This document shows, piece by piece, positions 8,635 to 15,778 of a stretch of DNA of 32,260 bases. Source of the DNA: Pseudomonas sp. GM49 (GTDB lineage: Bacteria; Pseudomonadota; Gammaproteobacteria; Pseudomonadales; Pseudomonadaceae); assembly GCF_000282355.1 (NCBI RefSeq), contig NZ_AKJL01000083.1, positions 1-32,260 of the forward strand. The letters are read 5' to 3'. The translations under genes and the position numbers were made by a program. How positions within the stretch are numbered: position 1 is the first letter of the stretch; each line of letters starts with the position of its first letter. A model generated the notes under the pieces. It did no database searches, had not been told where the DNA came from, and saw only the letters and a list, made by a program, of their open reading frames with translations.

Positions 8635-8723
8635 TGTGGGAGCGGGCTTGCTCGCGATAGCGGTAGTTCATTCCACATTTGTGTGGACTGACCAGACGCC
8701 ATCGCGAGCAAGCTCGCTCCCAC
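8635..8723. repeat. REPIN, mixed-variant pair
   Basis: The left REP is the GGGC type (TGTGGGAGCGGGCTTG) while the right is the GAGC type (GAGCAAGCTCGCTCCCAC). The intervening 40 bases contain a short palindrome, CCACATTTGTGTGG. It lies between ansA and the AraC regulator. Confidence 0.92.
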
Positions 8724-8797
8724 TGGGACATCACCAGTCTTGCTCGTCCGGCATACAACTTGCTCCGCATTCCAGTATCCCAAGGCTGGAAGTCCTT

Positions 8798-9796
8798 ATG
8801 CTCCACTCCCACCTCACCACGCTCAACGCGGTCTCCCTGGTACTCGACGCCTTCAAGGTCGAAGGCTTGTCCAGCGAAGCGCTGCTGGCCGGTAGCGGCA
8901 TCAGTGCGGCGGATCTGAACCGTGCCGACACGCGCATCACCACCAATCAGGAGATGCAGGTCTGTGCCAACGCGGTTGCCCTCAAGCGTGACATCGGCCT
9001 GGAACTGGGCCGGCGGATGCACGTTTCCTGCTACGGCATGCTCGGTTACGCCCTGCTCACCAGTGCCACCTTCGGTGACGCTTTGCGTCTGGCGATGCGT
9101 TATCCGGCGCTGCTGGGAACACTTTTCGAGTTGAGCCTGGAAGACGATGGCGAGCGCATCTGGTTCGCCGCCGCCGATTACCGCGAGAGCCCGGCCATGG
9201 CGGTGTTCAACGCGGAATTCTGCCTGGTGTCACTGAAGGTCACCTGCGACGACCTGCTCGGCCATCCCCTGCCCTTGCTCGGCGCACGCTTCGAACATGC
9301 CGCGCCCGACTACGAATCAAGCTACGCCGAACACTTCAACTGCCCTTTGCACTTCGGCGCGCGTAACAATGCCTTCGCCTTCGACAAGCGCTGGCTCGAC
9401 CAGCCACTGCCGCTGGCCGATGTCATCACCCATCAAGCCATGGCCGAACGCTGCCGCAAACAGAACATCGAGTTCACCGGGCGCCAGGCGTGGCTGGGAC
9501 GGATCCGCCAATTGCTCAGCGCGCAATTGAATGCGGCGCCGGGGCTGGAGGGGCTGGCCGAGCAAATGAACTGTTCGGCGCGGACCTTGCGCCGGCATCT
9601 CAAGGACATGGGTTGCAGCTATCAGGAGCTGCTCGACGAACTGCGCTTTGAGCAGGCCAAGCAAATGCTTTGCGAGGATCAATTGCCGATCTATCAGATT
9701 GCCGAAGCGTTGGGCTTCAGCGAGACCGCGAGTTTTCGCCATGCCTTTGTACGCTGGAGTGGTGTGGCGCCGAGTCAGTTCAGGCCACACGGCTAA
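8798..9796 (+). CDS. AraC family regulator with arabinose-binding-like N domain
   Basis: A 332-residue regulator. The N-terminal two thirds match the Arabinose_bd type found in OruR/ArgR-like and other Pseudomonas regulators (GRRMHVSCYGMLGYALLTSATFGDALRLAMRY near residues 68-100). The C-terminal AraC helix-turn-helix pair lies at about 245-330 (LAEQMNCSARTLRRHLKDMG, then IYQIAEALGFSETASFRHAFVRWSGVAPSQFR). An in-frame start at 8636 would translate the upstream REP, so the ATG at 8798 is chosen. Its ligand is unknown. Position after ansA suggests control of amino-acid catabolism, but REPINs isolate it on both sides. Confidence 0.9.
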   Translation: MLHSHLTTLNAVSLVLDAFKVEGLSSEALLAGSGISAADLNRADTRITTNQEMQVCANAVALKRDIGLELGRRMHVSCYGMLGYALLTSATFGDALRLAMRYPALLGTLFELSLEDDGERIWFAAADYRESPAMAVFNAEFCLVSLKVTCDDLLGHPLPLLGARFEHAAPDYESSYAEHFNCPLHFGARNNAFAFDKRWLDQPLPLADVITHQAMAERCRKQNIEFTGRQAWLGRIRQLLSAQLNAAPGLEGLAEQMNCSARTLRRHLKDMGCSYQELLDELRFEQAKQMLCEDQLPIYQIAEALGFSETASFRHAFVRWSGVAPSQFRPHG

Positions 9797-9799
9797 CCC

Positions 9800-9892
9800 T
9801 GTGGGAGCGGGCTTGCCCGCGAAGAGGCCAGTACAACTGATACATCTCCATTGGCTGGAACACCGCTTTCGCGGGCAAGCCCGCTCCCACAG
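9800..9892. repeat. REPIN, GCCC variant
   Basis: Both units carry the GCGGGC-TT-GCCCGC stem, a third variant in this window and again perfectly paired. The left begins TGTGGGAGCGGGCTTGCCC; the right ends GCCCGCTCCCACA. It starts four bases after the AraC stop codon. Confidence 0.92.
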
Positions 9893-10060
9893 GTTTAACA
9901 TTTCATGTACTCACCTGGAACTCAGCCGTGCAAGTAAGGGGCGAATTTCGGTCAAATGTTTTGGCCATTTCGATCCCCTTTTGGCCTTTCCTGCCGTTCT
10001 CCTAAACCGTCTGCACCGCAAGACTGTGTGCAACCGAACCAGCCTGCGGAGAACAAGAAA

Positions 10061-11092
10061 ATGCTGACGATCTACTCGGACGATCACCACCTGCACCACG
10101 GCCGTTGCGAACTTATCGACGGACAACTCAAGCCCTGCTTCGAGATGCCATCCCGGGCCGATCATGTGCTGGCACGGGTGCAGAAACAAAACCTGGGCCC
10201 GGTCGAAGCGCCGAAGGATTTCGGCCTCGGGCCGATCGAGCGCATTCACAGCCGCGACTACCTCGACTTCTTCAAAGGCGCCTGGGCCCGCTGGACCGAG
10301 TTCAACACTGACGGTGACTTGCTGCCCTACACCTGGCCCGCCCGTACCTTGCGCCAGATCAAACCGACTAGCCTGCACGGTCAACTCGGCTATTACAGCT
10401 TCGACGGCGGCGCGCCGATCACCGCCGGCACCTGGCAAGCGGCGTACAGCGCGGCGCAAGTGGCATTGACCGCCCAAGCAGAGATTCAACGCGGCGCCCA
10501 CAGCGCCTTCGCCCTCTGCCGTCCACCGGGACACCACGCCGCTGGCGACTTGATGGGCGGTTATTGCTACCTCAACAACGCCGCCATCGCCACCCAGGCA
10601 TTCCTCGATCAGGGCCACAAAAAGGTCGCGATCCTCGATGTCGATTACCACCACGGCAACGGCACCCAATCGATTTTCTACGAACGCAGCGACGTGCTGT
10701 TCACTTCGATTCATGGTCATCCGGAAGCCGAATTTCCGTTCTTCCTCGGCTATGAAGATGAACTGGGCGAAGGCGCCGGTGAAGGTTTCAACTTCAACTA
10801 CCCATTGCCCGCCGGCAGCGGCTGGGACACCTGGAGTGCTGCACTGGAACAGGCCTGCAAGGAGATCGAAAACTACGGTGCCGACATCATCGTCGTGTCC
10901 CTGGGCGTCGATACCTTCAAGGACGACCCGATCTCGCAATTCAAGCTCGACAGCCCGGACTACCTGGCCATGGGCAAGCGCATCGCGAAGCTCGGCGTGC
11001 CGACGCTTTTCGTGATGGAAGGCGGTTACGCGGTCGAAGAAATCGGCATCAACGCCGTGAACGTTCTCGAAGGTTTTGAAAGCGCTCGATGA
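10061..11092 (+). CDS. aphA: Acetylpolyamine amidohydrolase (HDAC superfamily)
   Basis: A 343-residue zinc deacetylase of the arginase/deacetylase fold, expected to remove acetyl groups from acetylputrescine or acetylcadaverine so the amine can be used. The HDAC active site is complete: His158-His159 (RPPGHHA), Asp195 and His197 (DVDYHHGNG), Asp284 (SLGVDTF) and Tyr323 (GGY). These numbers coincide with those I recall for Mycoplana ramosa APAH. Glu17 is also kept, but the second recalled substrate-binding acid, position 106, is His here. GGAG nine bases upstream supports the start. It is followed after 12 bases by a polyamine-binding protein gene, like the PA1409-PA1410 pair of P. aeruginosa. 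Confidence 0.9.
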   Translation: MLTIYSDDHHLHHGRCELIDGQLKPCFEMPSRADHVLARVQKQNLGPVEAPKDFGLGPIERIHSRDYLDFFKGAWARWTEFNTDGDLLPYTWPARTLRQIKPTSLHGQLGYYSFDGGAPITAGTWQAAYSAAQVALTAQAEIQRGAHSAFALCRPPGHHAAGDLMGGYCYLNNAAIATQAFLDQGHKKVAILDVDYHHGNGTQSIFYERSDVLFTSIHGHPEAEFPFFLGYEDELGEGAGEGFNFNYPLPAGSGWDTWSAALEQACKEIENYGADIIVVSLGVDTFKDDPISQFKLDSPDYLAMGKRIAKLGVPTLFVMEGGYAVEEIGINAVNVLEGFESAR

Positions 11093-11104
11093 GGAATTAG
11101 AACA

Positions 11105-12205
11105 ATGAAAAGGCTCAAGCGTTTTATCGTGCCTGCCCTGAGTGCAATAGTGCTCAGTGGTGCCGTGCACGCTGAAGAACGAACGTTGCGCGTCTACAAC
11201 TGGTTCGACTACATCACCCCCAAGGCCCTGGAAGACTTCAAAGCGCAGAACACTCAGACCAAACTGGTCTACGACATCTTCGACACCAACGAAGCGCTGG
11301 AAGCCAAACTGCTGACCGGCAACTCCGGCTACGATGTGGTGGTGCCGTCCAACGTGTTCCTCGCCAAGCAGATCGAAGCGGGCGTATTCCAGCCCCTGGA
11401 CCGCAGCAAACTGCCGAACTGGAACCACCTCGACCCCAAGCTGATGAAGCTGATCGAGGCCAACGACCCGGGCAACAAATTCGCCGTGCCGTACATGTAC
11501 GGAACCATCCTGATTGGCTTCAACCCGGACAAGGTCAAGGCCGTGCTCGGCGACAACGCACCAGTGGACAGCTGGGACCTGATCTTCAAGGAAGAGAACA
11601 TCAGCAAGCTCAAGCAGTGCGGCGTCGCTCTTCTCGACTCGCCGTCGGAGATCCTGCCGCTGGCCCTGCAACACCTTGGCCTGGACCCCAACAGCAAAAA
11701 GCCTGCGGACTACGACAAGGCTGAAGCGCTACTGATGAAGATCCGTCCGTACATCACCTACTTCCACTCGTCCAAGTACATGGCCGACATTGCCAACGGT
11801 GACATCTGCGTCGCAGTCGGTTATTCCGGCAGCTTCTCGCAAGCCGCCAACCGCGCCAAGGAAGCCAAGAACGGTGTGGTCGTCGACATGCGCCTGCCGA
11901 AAGAAGGCGCGCCGATCTGGTTCGACATGCTCGCCATCCCCAAGGGTGCGAAAAATCCGGAAGACGCCTACACCTTCATCAACTACCTGCTGCAACCCCA
12001 GGTGATTGCGCCGGTCAGTGACTTCGTCGGCTACCCGAACCCGAACAAGGACGCCACGGAAATGGTCGACCCGGCGATCCGCAACAACCCGAACCTGTAC
12101 CCGACCGACACGGCGATGGGCACGCTCTACACCCTGCAGCCATTGCCCCGCGATGCCGAACGTGCACGGACCCGGGCCTGGACCAAGATCAAGTCCGGCA
12201 CCTGA
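11105..12205 (+). CDS. Periplasmic polyamine-binding protein (PotF/SpuD-like)
   Basis: A 366-residue ABC-transporter solute-binding protein for putrescine, spermidine or related amines. The signal peptide covers residues 1-23 (ends AVHA, then EERTLRVYNWFDY). The YNWFDYI start, SGYDVVVPSN, VPYMYGT and GYSGSFSQAA blocks are typical of the PotF/SpuD/SpuE group. No permease or ATPase gene is adjacent, so it must share a transporter encoded elsewhere or act as an orphan. It sits 12 bases after the acetylpolyamine amidohydrolase with GAGG in between, and a terminator follows, so the two are likely one transcript for scavenging acetylated polyamines. Confidence 0.93.
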   Translation: MKRLKRFIVPALSAIVLSGAVHAEERTLRVYNWFDYITPKALEDFKAQNTQTKLVYDIFDTNEALEAKLLTGNSGYDVVVPSNVFLAKQIEAGVFQPLDRSKLPNWNHLDPKLMKLIEANDPGNKFAVPYMYGTILIGFNPDKVKAVLGDNAPVDSWDLIFKEENISKLKQCGVALLDSPSEILPLALQHLGLDPNSKKPADYDKAEALLMKIRPYITYFHSSKYMADIANGDICVAVGYSGSFSQAANRAKEAKNGVVVDMRLPKEGAPIWFDMLAIPKGAKNPEDAYTFINYLLQPQVIAPVSDFVGYPNPNKDATEMVDPAIRNNPNLYPTDTAMGTLYTLQPLPRDAERARTRAWTKIKSGT

Positions 12206-12231
12206 TAACCGCGTCGTTCCCGTCATCATCT

Positions 12232-12258
12232 AGACCTGCGTTTACGCAGGTCTTTCTT
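12232..12258 (+). terminator. Intrinsic terminator of the polyamine operon
   Basis: AGACCTGCG (12232-12240) and CGCAGGTCT (12245-12253) make a perfect 9-bp stem with a TTTA loop, then TTCTTT. It lies between the convergent polyamine operon and mocR. Confidence 0.85.
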
Positions 12259-12268
12259 TGCCCGCGCT

Positions 12269-13825
12269 TCAGCCGGTACGCCACACCGCCCGCAACCGTT
12301 GCAGCGCCGCCTCGATTGCCTTTTCGGGTACCGCGGCAAAGCCCAACACCAGACCGGCGCGTTGATCCATCGGGGGGGTGGATTGCGGCAACCAATAACT
12401 GCTCAAACCGTTGATCTCGACATCGACGCTGTTCGCCAGTTCGATCAGCTCACGCTCGCGCGCCACGCTCTCGACAGGCACGGTCATGTGCAGTCCGGCG
12501 GCAATCGTGGGTAACTGGCCGACACCGGGAATATCCCGCGGCCAACCGCTGAGCAAAGTATTGCGCCGACTCAATGCCGCACGCCGCATGCGGCGGATAT
12601 GTCGCTGGAAGTGCCCGGCCGCCATGAATTCGGCCATCACCGCCTGGGTACTGACCTCGGAATGGCGCACGTCCACGGCACGGCGTTGGGCAAACGCCTG
12701 CACCAGCCCTGCCGGCAATACCAGGTAACCCAGGCGCAACGCCGGAAACGCCACTTTGCCGAACGTGCCGACGTAGAGCACCCGGCCTTGCTGATCCAGT
12801 GCCGCCAAAGGCGCCAGCGGCGCACCGCTGTAGCGGTACTCGCCATCATAGTCATCCTCGACGATCCAGCCCTGCGTGCGTTCGGCCCAGGCCAGCAACT
12901 CCAGGCGGCGAGCCAGGCTCATCACCACCCCGGTGGGGTACTGATGGGACGGTGTGACGTAGGTCAGACGACAATCGCCGAGCTGTGCCAGTGCGCCACA
13001 GTCGATACCCTCGCTATCCACCGCGACTCCATGCAACCGGGCACCCGCCACGGCGAACGCATGACCGGCCGCCCGATACCCCGGATTTTCAATCGCCACC
13101 CCGTCACCGGGCTCCACCAGCAGCTGTGCACAAAGACTGATCCCCTGCTGCGCGCCACTGGTGATCACAATTTGTTCAGCCGTGCACTGCATGCCACGGG
13201 AACTGCGCAAGTACGCGGCGATCATCCCGCGCAGGCGCGCATCGCCCGCCGGATCGCCATAACACAGCTGCTGCAGATCCGGTTTGCGCCAGAAAGCCGC
13301 ATTCAGCTTGGCCCAGACCTCGAATGGAAACAGATCGAACGCCGGAACACCGACCCGAAATGCGCGGGGCGGACCACTCGGCGGCAGTGCCAAATGGTTC
13401 TTTTCAACCCGCCCCAACGCGCCGCTGTGGATAACTTTGCTGGATGAATCAACAGGTAAATCCAGCCAATTTGTGGATAAGGCTGTGGGTAAGCCTGTTG
13501 ACAACCCTGTGGATACTTTTGTGGATAGTTTTTCTGCCGGTAATGCACTTTGCGGCAATTGGGCGACATAAGTCCCGTCGCCCACCCGCCCCTCGATGAA
13601 GCCTTCCGCATACAGCTGATCGTAGGCACGGACCACACTGTTGCGGGAAATCGCCAATGCCGCCGCCAGGTCACGACTGGCCGGCAGACGCGTGCCACTG
13701 GCGAGCCGACCGTCGAGCACACGGATGCGCAGCGCCTGATAGAGCTGGCGGCTCAGCCCCTGACGGCGATCAAGTTCAATCCCCGCAGGATTGAACGACA
13801 AGGACAGCGACTGAGAATTCGACAT
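12269..13825 (-). CDS. MocR family regulator (GntR HTH-aminotransferase fusion)
   Basis: A 518-residue PLP-dependent MocR/PdxR/GabR-type regulator. The GntR winged helix covers residues 20-90 (RLPASRDLAAALAISRNSVVRAYDQL). The fold-type I aminotransferase-like domain runs from about 155, with EDDYDGEYRYSG at 323-334 and the PLP lysine probably Lys357 in GTFGK. The linker at 99-118 is a four-residue repeat (KLST KVST GLST GLPT ALST). Its DNA is a run of DnaA-box-like 9-mers every 12 bp; see findings. No clear Shine-Dalgarno precedes the ATG and a TATAGG hexamer lies nine bases upstream, so the mRNA may be leaderless. It is divergent from a PaiB-like gene, its likely target. Confidence 0.93.
   Translation of the reverse strand: MSNSQSLSLSFNPAGIELDRRQGLSRQLYQALRIRVLDGRLASGTRLPASRDLAAALAISRNSVVRAYDQLYAEGFIEGRVGDGTYVAQLPQSALPAEKLSTKVSTGLSTGLPTALSTNWLDLPVDSSSKVIHSGALGRVEKNHLALPPSGPPRAFRVGVPAFDLFPFEVWAKLNAAFWRKPDLQQLCYGDPAGDARLRGMIAAYLRSSRGMQCTAEQIVITSGAQQGISLCAQLLVEPGDGVAIENPGYRAAGHAFAVAGARLHGVAVDSEGIDCGALAQLGDCRLTYVTPSHQYPTGVVMSLARRLELLAWAERTQGWIVEDDYDGEYRYSGAPLAPLAALDQQGRVLYVGTFGKVAFPALRLGYLVLPAGLVQAFAQRRAVDVRHSEVSTQAVMAEFMAAGHFQRHIRRMRRAALSRRNTLLSGWPRDIPGVGQLPTIAAGLHMTVPVESVARERELIELANSVDVEINGLSSYWLPQSTPPMDQRAGLVLGFAAVPEKAIEAALQRLRAVWRTG
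13426..13528 (-). repeat. Cluster of DnaA-box-like 9-mers in mocR
   Basis: On the minus strand, exact TTATCCACA occurs at 13426-13434 and 13472-13480. Near matches follow at exact 12-bp steps: 13484-13492 (TTACCCACA), 13496-13504 (TTGTCAACA), 13508-13516 (GTATCCACA) and 13520-13528 (CTATCCACA). All six point the same way. Five encode the four-residue linker repeat of MocR; the isolated one at 13426 is read in another frame (V-I-H-S). E. coli-type DnaA boxes are TTATNCACA. Binding is inferred only. Confidence 0.6.
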
Positions 13826-13827
13826 GG

Positions 13828-13876
13828 TATTGGACCTATAAAATTGGTCATTAATGGCTCTTACAACAGACCAATA
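13828..13876. promoter_or_regulatory. Probable MocR operator
   Basis: Three similar half-sites lie in the mocR-paiB gap: TATTGGAC (13828-13835), AATTGGTC (13842-13849) and, inverted, GACCAATA (13869-13876). The first two are direct repeats 14 bp apart, as is common for MocR regulators. The third lies within the spacer of the predicted paiB promoter. Confidence 0.55.
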
Positions 13877-13889
13877 GCCTGCCTAGGAT
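13861..13889 (+). promoter_or_regulatory. Promoter for the PaiB-like/GNAT operon
   Basis: TTACAA (13861-13866) and TAGGAT (13884-13889) are separated by 17 bases, an acceptable sigma-70 pair. A half-site of the putative MocR operator is inside the spacer. The start codon is about 22 bases past the expected transcription start. Confidence 0.5.
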
Positions 13890-13917
13890 GCAGGCATTCG
13901 CCAAGGAAAATTTCTCC

Positions 13918-14541
13918 ATGTACACGCCACGCGCCTTTGCCATCGATGACTTGTCCCAATTACACGAATTGATCCTCGCCACTCGCCTCGCCATATTGGT
14001 GACTCACGGCGAGCACGGATTGCAAGCCAGCCACGTACCGGTATTGCTCCATCGCGAACAGGGTCCGAACGGCACGCTGTACGGGCATCTGGCCAAGGCC
14101 AATCCGCAGTGGAAAGACCTGCGCGACGGTGCTGAAGCCCTGCTGATTTTCTCCGGTGCCGATGCCTACGTCAGCCCTGGCTTTTACCCGAGTAAGGCCG
14201 AGCACGGCAAAGTCGTGCCGACCTGGAACTACGTCGCCGTCCACGCCTATGGCCGCGCCGAAACATTCAGCGATGGCGGACGGCTGCTCGACATCGTTAG
14301 TACCCTCACCGATCGCCATGAGGCCGGCCGCGCCCAGCCATGGAAAGTCGCCGATGCCCCCGCCGACTACATCGACGGCATGCTCAAGGCCATCGTCGGT
14401 TTTGCCGTGCCGATCGAACGCCTTGAAGGCAAGCGCAAGCTCAGCCAGAACCGTAACCCTGCTGATATCGCCGGTGTGCGCGAAGGACTGGCCGCCAGCC
14501 CGGACGCGCATGACCAGGCCCTCGCTCACTTGATGCGTTAA
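13918..14541 (+). CDS. PaiB-like FMN-binding protein
   Basis: A 207-residue protein of the FMN-binding negative transcriptional regulator (PaiB) family. Family blocks are the N-terminal MYTPRAFAIDD, HLAKANPQWKDL, FSGADAYVSPGFYPSKAEHGKVVPTWNYVAVHAYG around residues 80-115, and KLSQNRNPADIAGVREGL near 175-192. The fold is a split-barrel flavin-binding domain. Bacillus PaiB was described as a regulator, but an enzymatic role is equally possible. An upstream in-frame ATG at 13888 overlaps the promoter; the ATG at 13918 follows AAGGAAAA and gives the standard N-terminus. It heads an operon with two GNAT acetyltransferases, divergent from mocR, which probably controls it. Confidence 0.9.
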   Translation: MYTPRAFAIDDLSQLHELILATRLAILVTHGEHGLQASHVPVLLHREQGPNGTLYGHLAKANPQWKDLRDGAEALLIFSGADAYVSPGFYPSKAEHGKVVPTWNYVAVHAYGRAETFSDGGRLLDIVSTLTDRHEAGRAQPWKVADAPADYIDGMLKAIVGFAVPIERLEGKRKLSQNRNPADIAGVREGLAASPDAHDQALAHLMR

Positions 14542-14550
14542 GGAATGAAC

Positions 14551-14997
14551 ATGAGTCAGATCGAGATCCGCCAGGTCACTGCCGACGACCACGCTGCCTG
14601 GCTGCCACTGTGGCAAGCCTATCTGCGCTTCTACAACACCGAGCTGCCTGAAGCGGTCACCCAAAGTACCTGGCAGCGCTTGCTCGACCCGAGCGAGACG
14701 ACTCATGCTGCCCTCGCCTGGGCCGATGGCAAAGCGGTGGGCATGGTGCATTTCATCTACCATCGTTCGAACTGGGCCATCGAAAACTCCTGCTACCTGC
14801 AAGACTTGCTGGTGGTCCCGGAAACCCGTGGCACTGGCGTCGGCCGCCAGTTGATCGAATTCGTCTACACCACGGCCAAGGCCGACGGCTGCAACAAGGT
14901 GCACTGGCTGACCCACGAAACCAACGCCACCGCGATTCAGCTCTACGAGCGCATCGCCGAACGCCCTGGTTTCATCCAATTTCGCAAAGCCATATAG
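14551..14997 (+). CDS. GNAT N-acetyltransferase
   Basis: A 148-residue acetyltransferase of the GNAT fold that should move acetyl from acetyl-CoA to an unknown amine. The CoA-binding motif A is clear: LQDLLVVPETRGTGVGRQLI near residues 88-107 with the R-G-x-G-x-G loop. The following THETNATAIQLYERIA is motif B. Two in-frame ATG codons are close; the second (14551) has AAGGA six bases upstream and is preferred over 14545. Nine bases separate it from the PaiB-like gene, so they are probably co-transcribed. In Bacillus PaiA, also a GNAT enzyme, pairs with PaiB, which makes a polyamine-type substrate worth considering. Confidence 0.92.
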   Translation: MSQIEIRQVTADDHAAWLPLWQAYLRFYNTELPEAVTQSTWQRLLDPSETTHAALAWADGKAVGMVHFIYHRSNWAIENSCYLQDLLVVPETRGTGVGRQLIEFVYTTAKADGCNKVHWLTHETNATAIQLYERIAERPGFIQFRKAI

Positions 14998-15013
14998 GTT
15001 CAAGGAGAACAGC

Positions 15014-15685
15014 ATGTCGATTTCACTCGCCGACTGGAAAGGCGTCCCGGCTCCCACGACTCAACTGATCGAAGGCCGTTACATCCGCCTGGAAAAACTC
15101 GATCCAGCGCGCCATGGCGACGACCTGTTCAAAGCCCTGCAAGGCCCTGGCGCCGACCCGAAACTTTGGGACTACCTGCCCTACGGTCCCTTCCCGGAGC
15201 GCAGCGCCTTCAACGACTGGCTGAACAACCACGCGGCCAATAGCGACCCGTACTTCTTCAGCGTGATCGATCGCGCCAGCGGCGAGGTCCAGGGCATCCT
15301 CAGCCTGATGTCCATCGTCCCGGCCCAGGGCCGCATCGAGATCGGCCACGTCACCTTCGGTGCCCCGATGCAGCGCTCGCCGAAAAGCACCGAGGCAGTT
15401 TACCTGCTGGCCAGGGAATCCTTCGCCCTCGGCTACCGTCGCCTGGAATGGAAATGCAACAACGCCAACGACCGCTCCAAATATGCGGCCGAGCGTTTGG
15501 GTTTCAGTTTTGAGGGGGTGTTTCGCCAGCATATGGTGGTCAAGGGGCAGAACCGCGATACGGCGTGGTACTCGATCCTGGATTCGGAATGGCCGGCGAT
15601 TGGGGCCGGGTTTGAGAAGTGGTTGAGTGATGAGAACCAGACGGGGTCGGGGCAGTTGAAAAGCCTCGTTGAGTGCCGCGGCTAA
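15014..15685 (+). CDS. RimJ/RimL-type GNAT acetyltransferase
   Basis: A 223-residue protein of the Acetyltransf_3 branch of GNAT. The N-terminus sets out the usual strand (EGRYIRLEKLDPARHGDDLFKAL). The core is GEVQGILSLMSIVPAQGRIEIGHVTFGAPMQRSPKSTEAVYLLARESF, and the C-terminal WKCNNANDRSKYAAERLGFSFEGVFR is a strong signature of this branch. The substrate is unknown. Ribosome site AAGGAG precedes the ATG. Third gene of the PaiB-GNAT-GNAT run, 16 bases after the previous stop. The last 50 bases or so have unusual codon use and a Gly/Ser/Gln-rich tail, which may be poorly conserved. Confidence 0.92.
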   Translation: MSISLADWKGVPAPTTQLIEGRYIRLEKLDPARHGDDLFKALQGPGADPKLWDYLPYGPFPERSAFNDWLNNHAANSDPYFFSVIDRASGEVQGILSLMSIVPAQGRIEIGHVTFGAPMQRSPKSTEAVYLLARESFALGYRRLEWKCNNANDRSKYAAERLGFSFEGVFRQHMVVKGQNRDTAWYSILDSEWPAIGAGFEKWLSDENQTGSGQLKSLVECRG

Positions 15686-15719
15686 AAGCATCAAAAGCAA
15701 GCTCTTGCTTTGCCATGGA

Positions 15720-15746
15720 TAAAAAAAGGGGAGCACATGCCCCCCC
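15720..15746 (-). terminator. Intrinsic terminator of the pycA-pycB operon
   Basis: Read on the minus strand: a G-rich arm ending GGGGGGC (15739-15745) pairs with GCTCCCC (15728-15734), with one G-U and a four-base loop, then TTTTTTT. It lies about 33 bases past the pycB stop. Confidence 0.85.
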
Positions 15747-15778
15747 GAGGTTTAAAGCGTTGTATCGAGGCTGTTAAC

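Noticed and set aside
5606..9892. Repeated short palindromes as a CRISPR array
   Set aside because: The units are REP palindromes in inverted pairs with gene-sized distances between pairs. There is no regular direct repeat-spacer pattern and no cas gene.
13426..13528. The DnaA-box cluster as a replication origin
   Set aside because: It lies within a coding sequence, there is no AT-rich unwinding region beside it, and no dnaA, rpmH or gidA gene is present. A titration or regulatory role is more sensible than an origin.
15694..15711. Intrinsic terminator of the GNAT operon
   Set aside because: AAAGCAAG and CTTGCTTT pair well but leave a very small loop, and no U-tract follows. It may be a weak end signal, but I would not call it.
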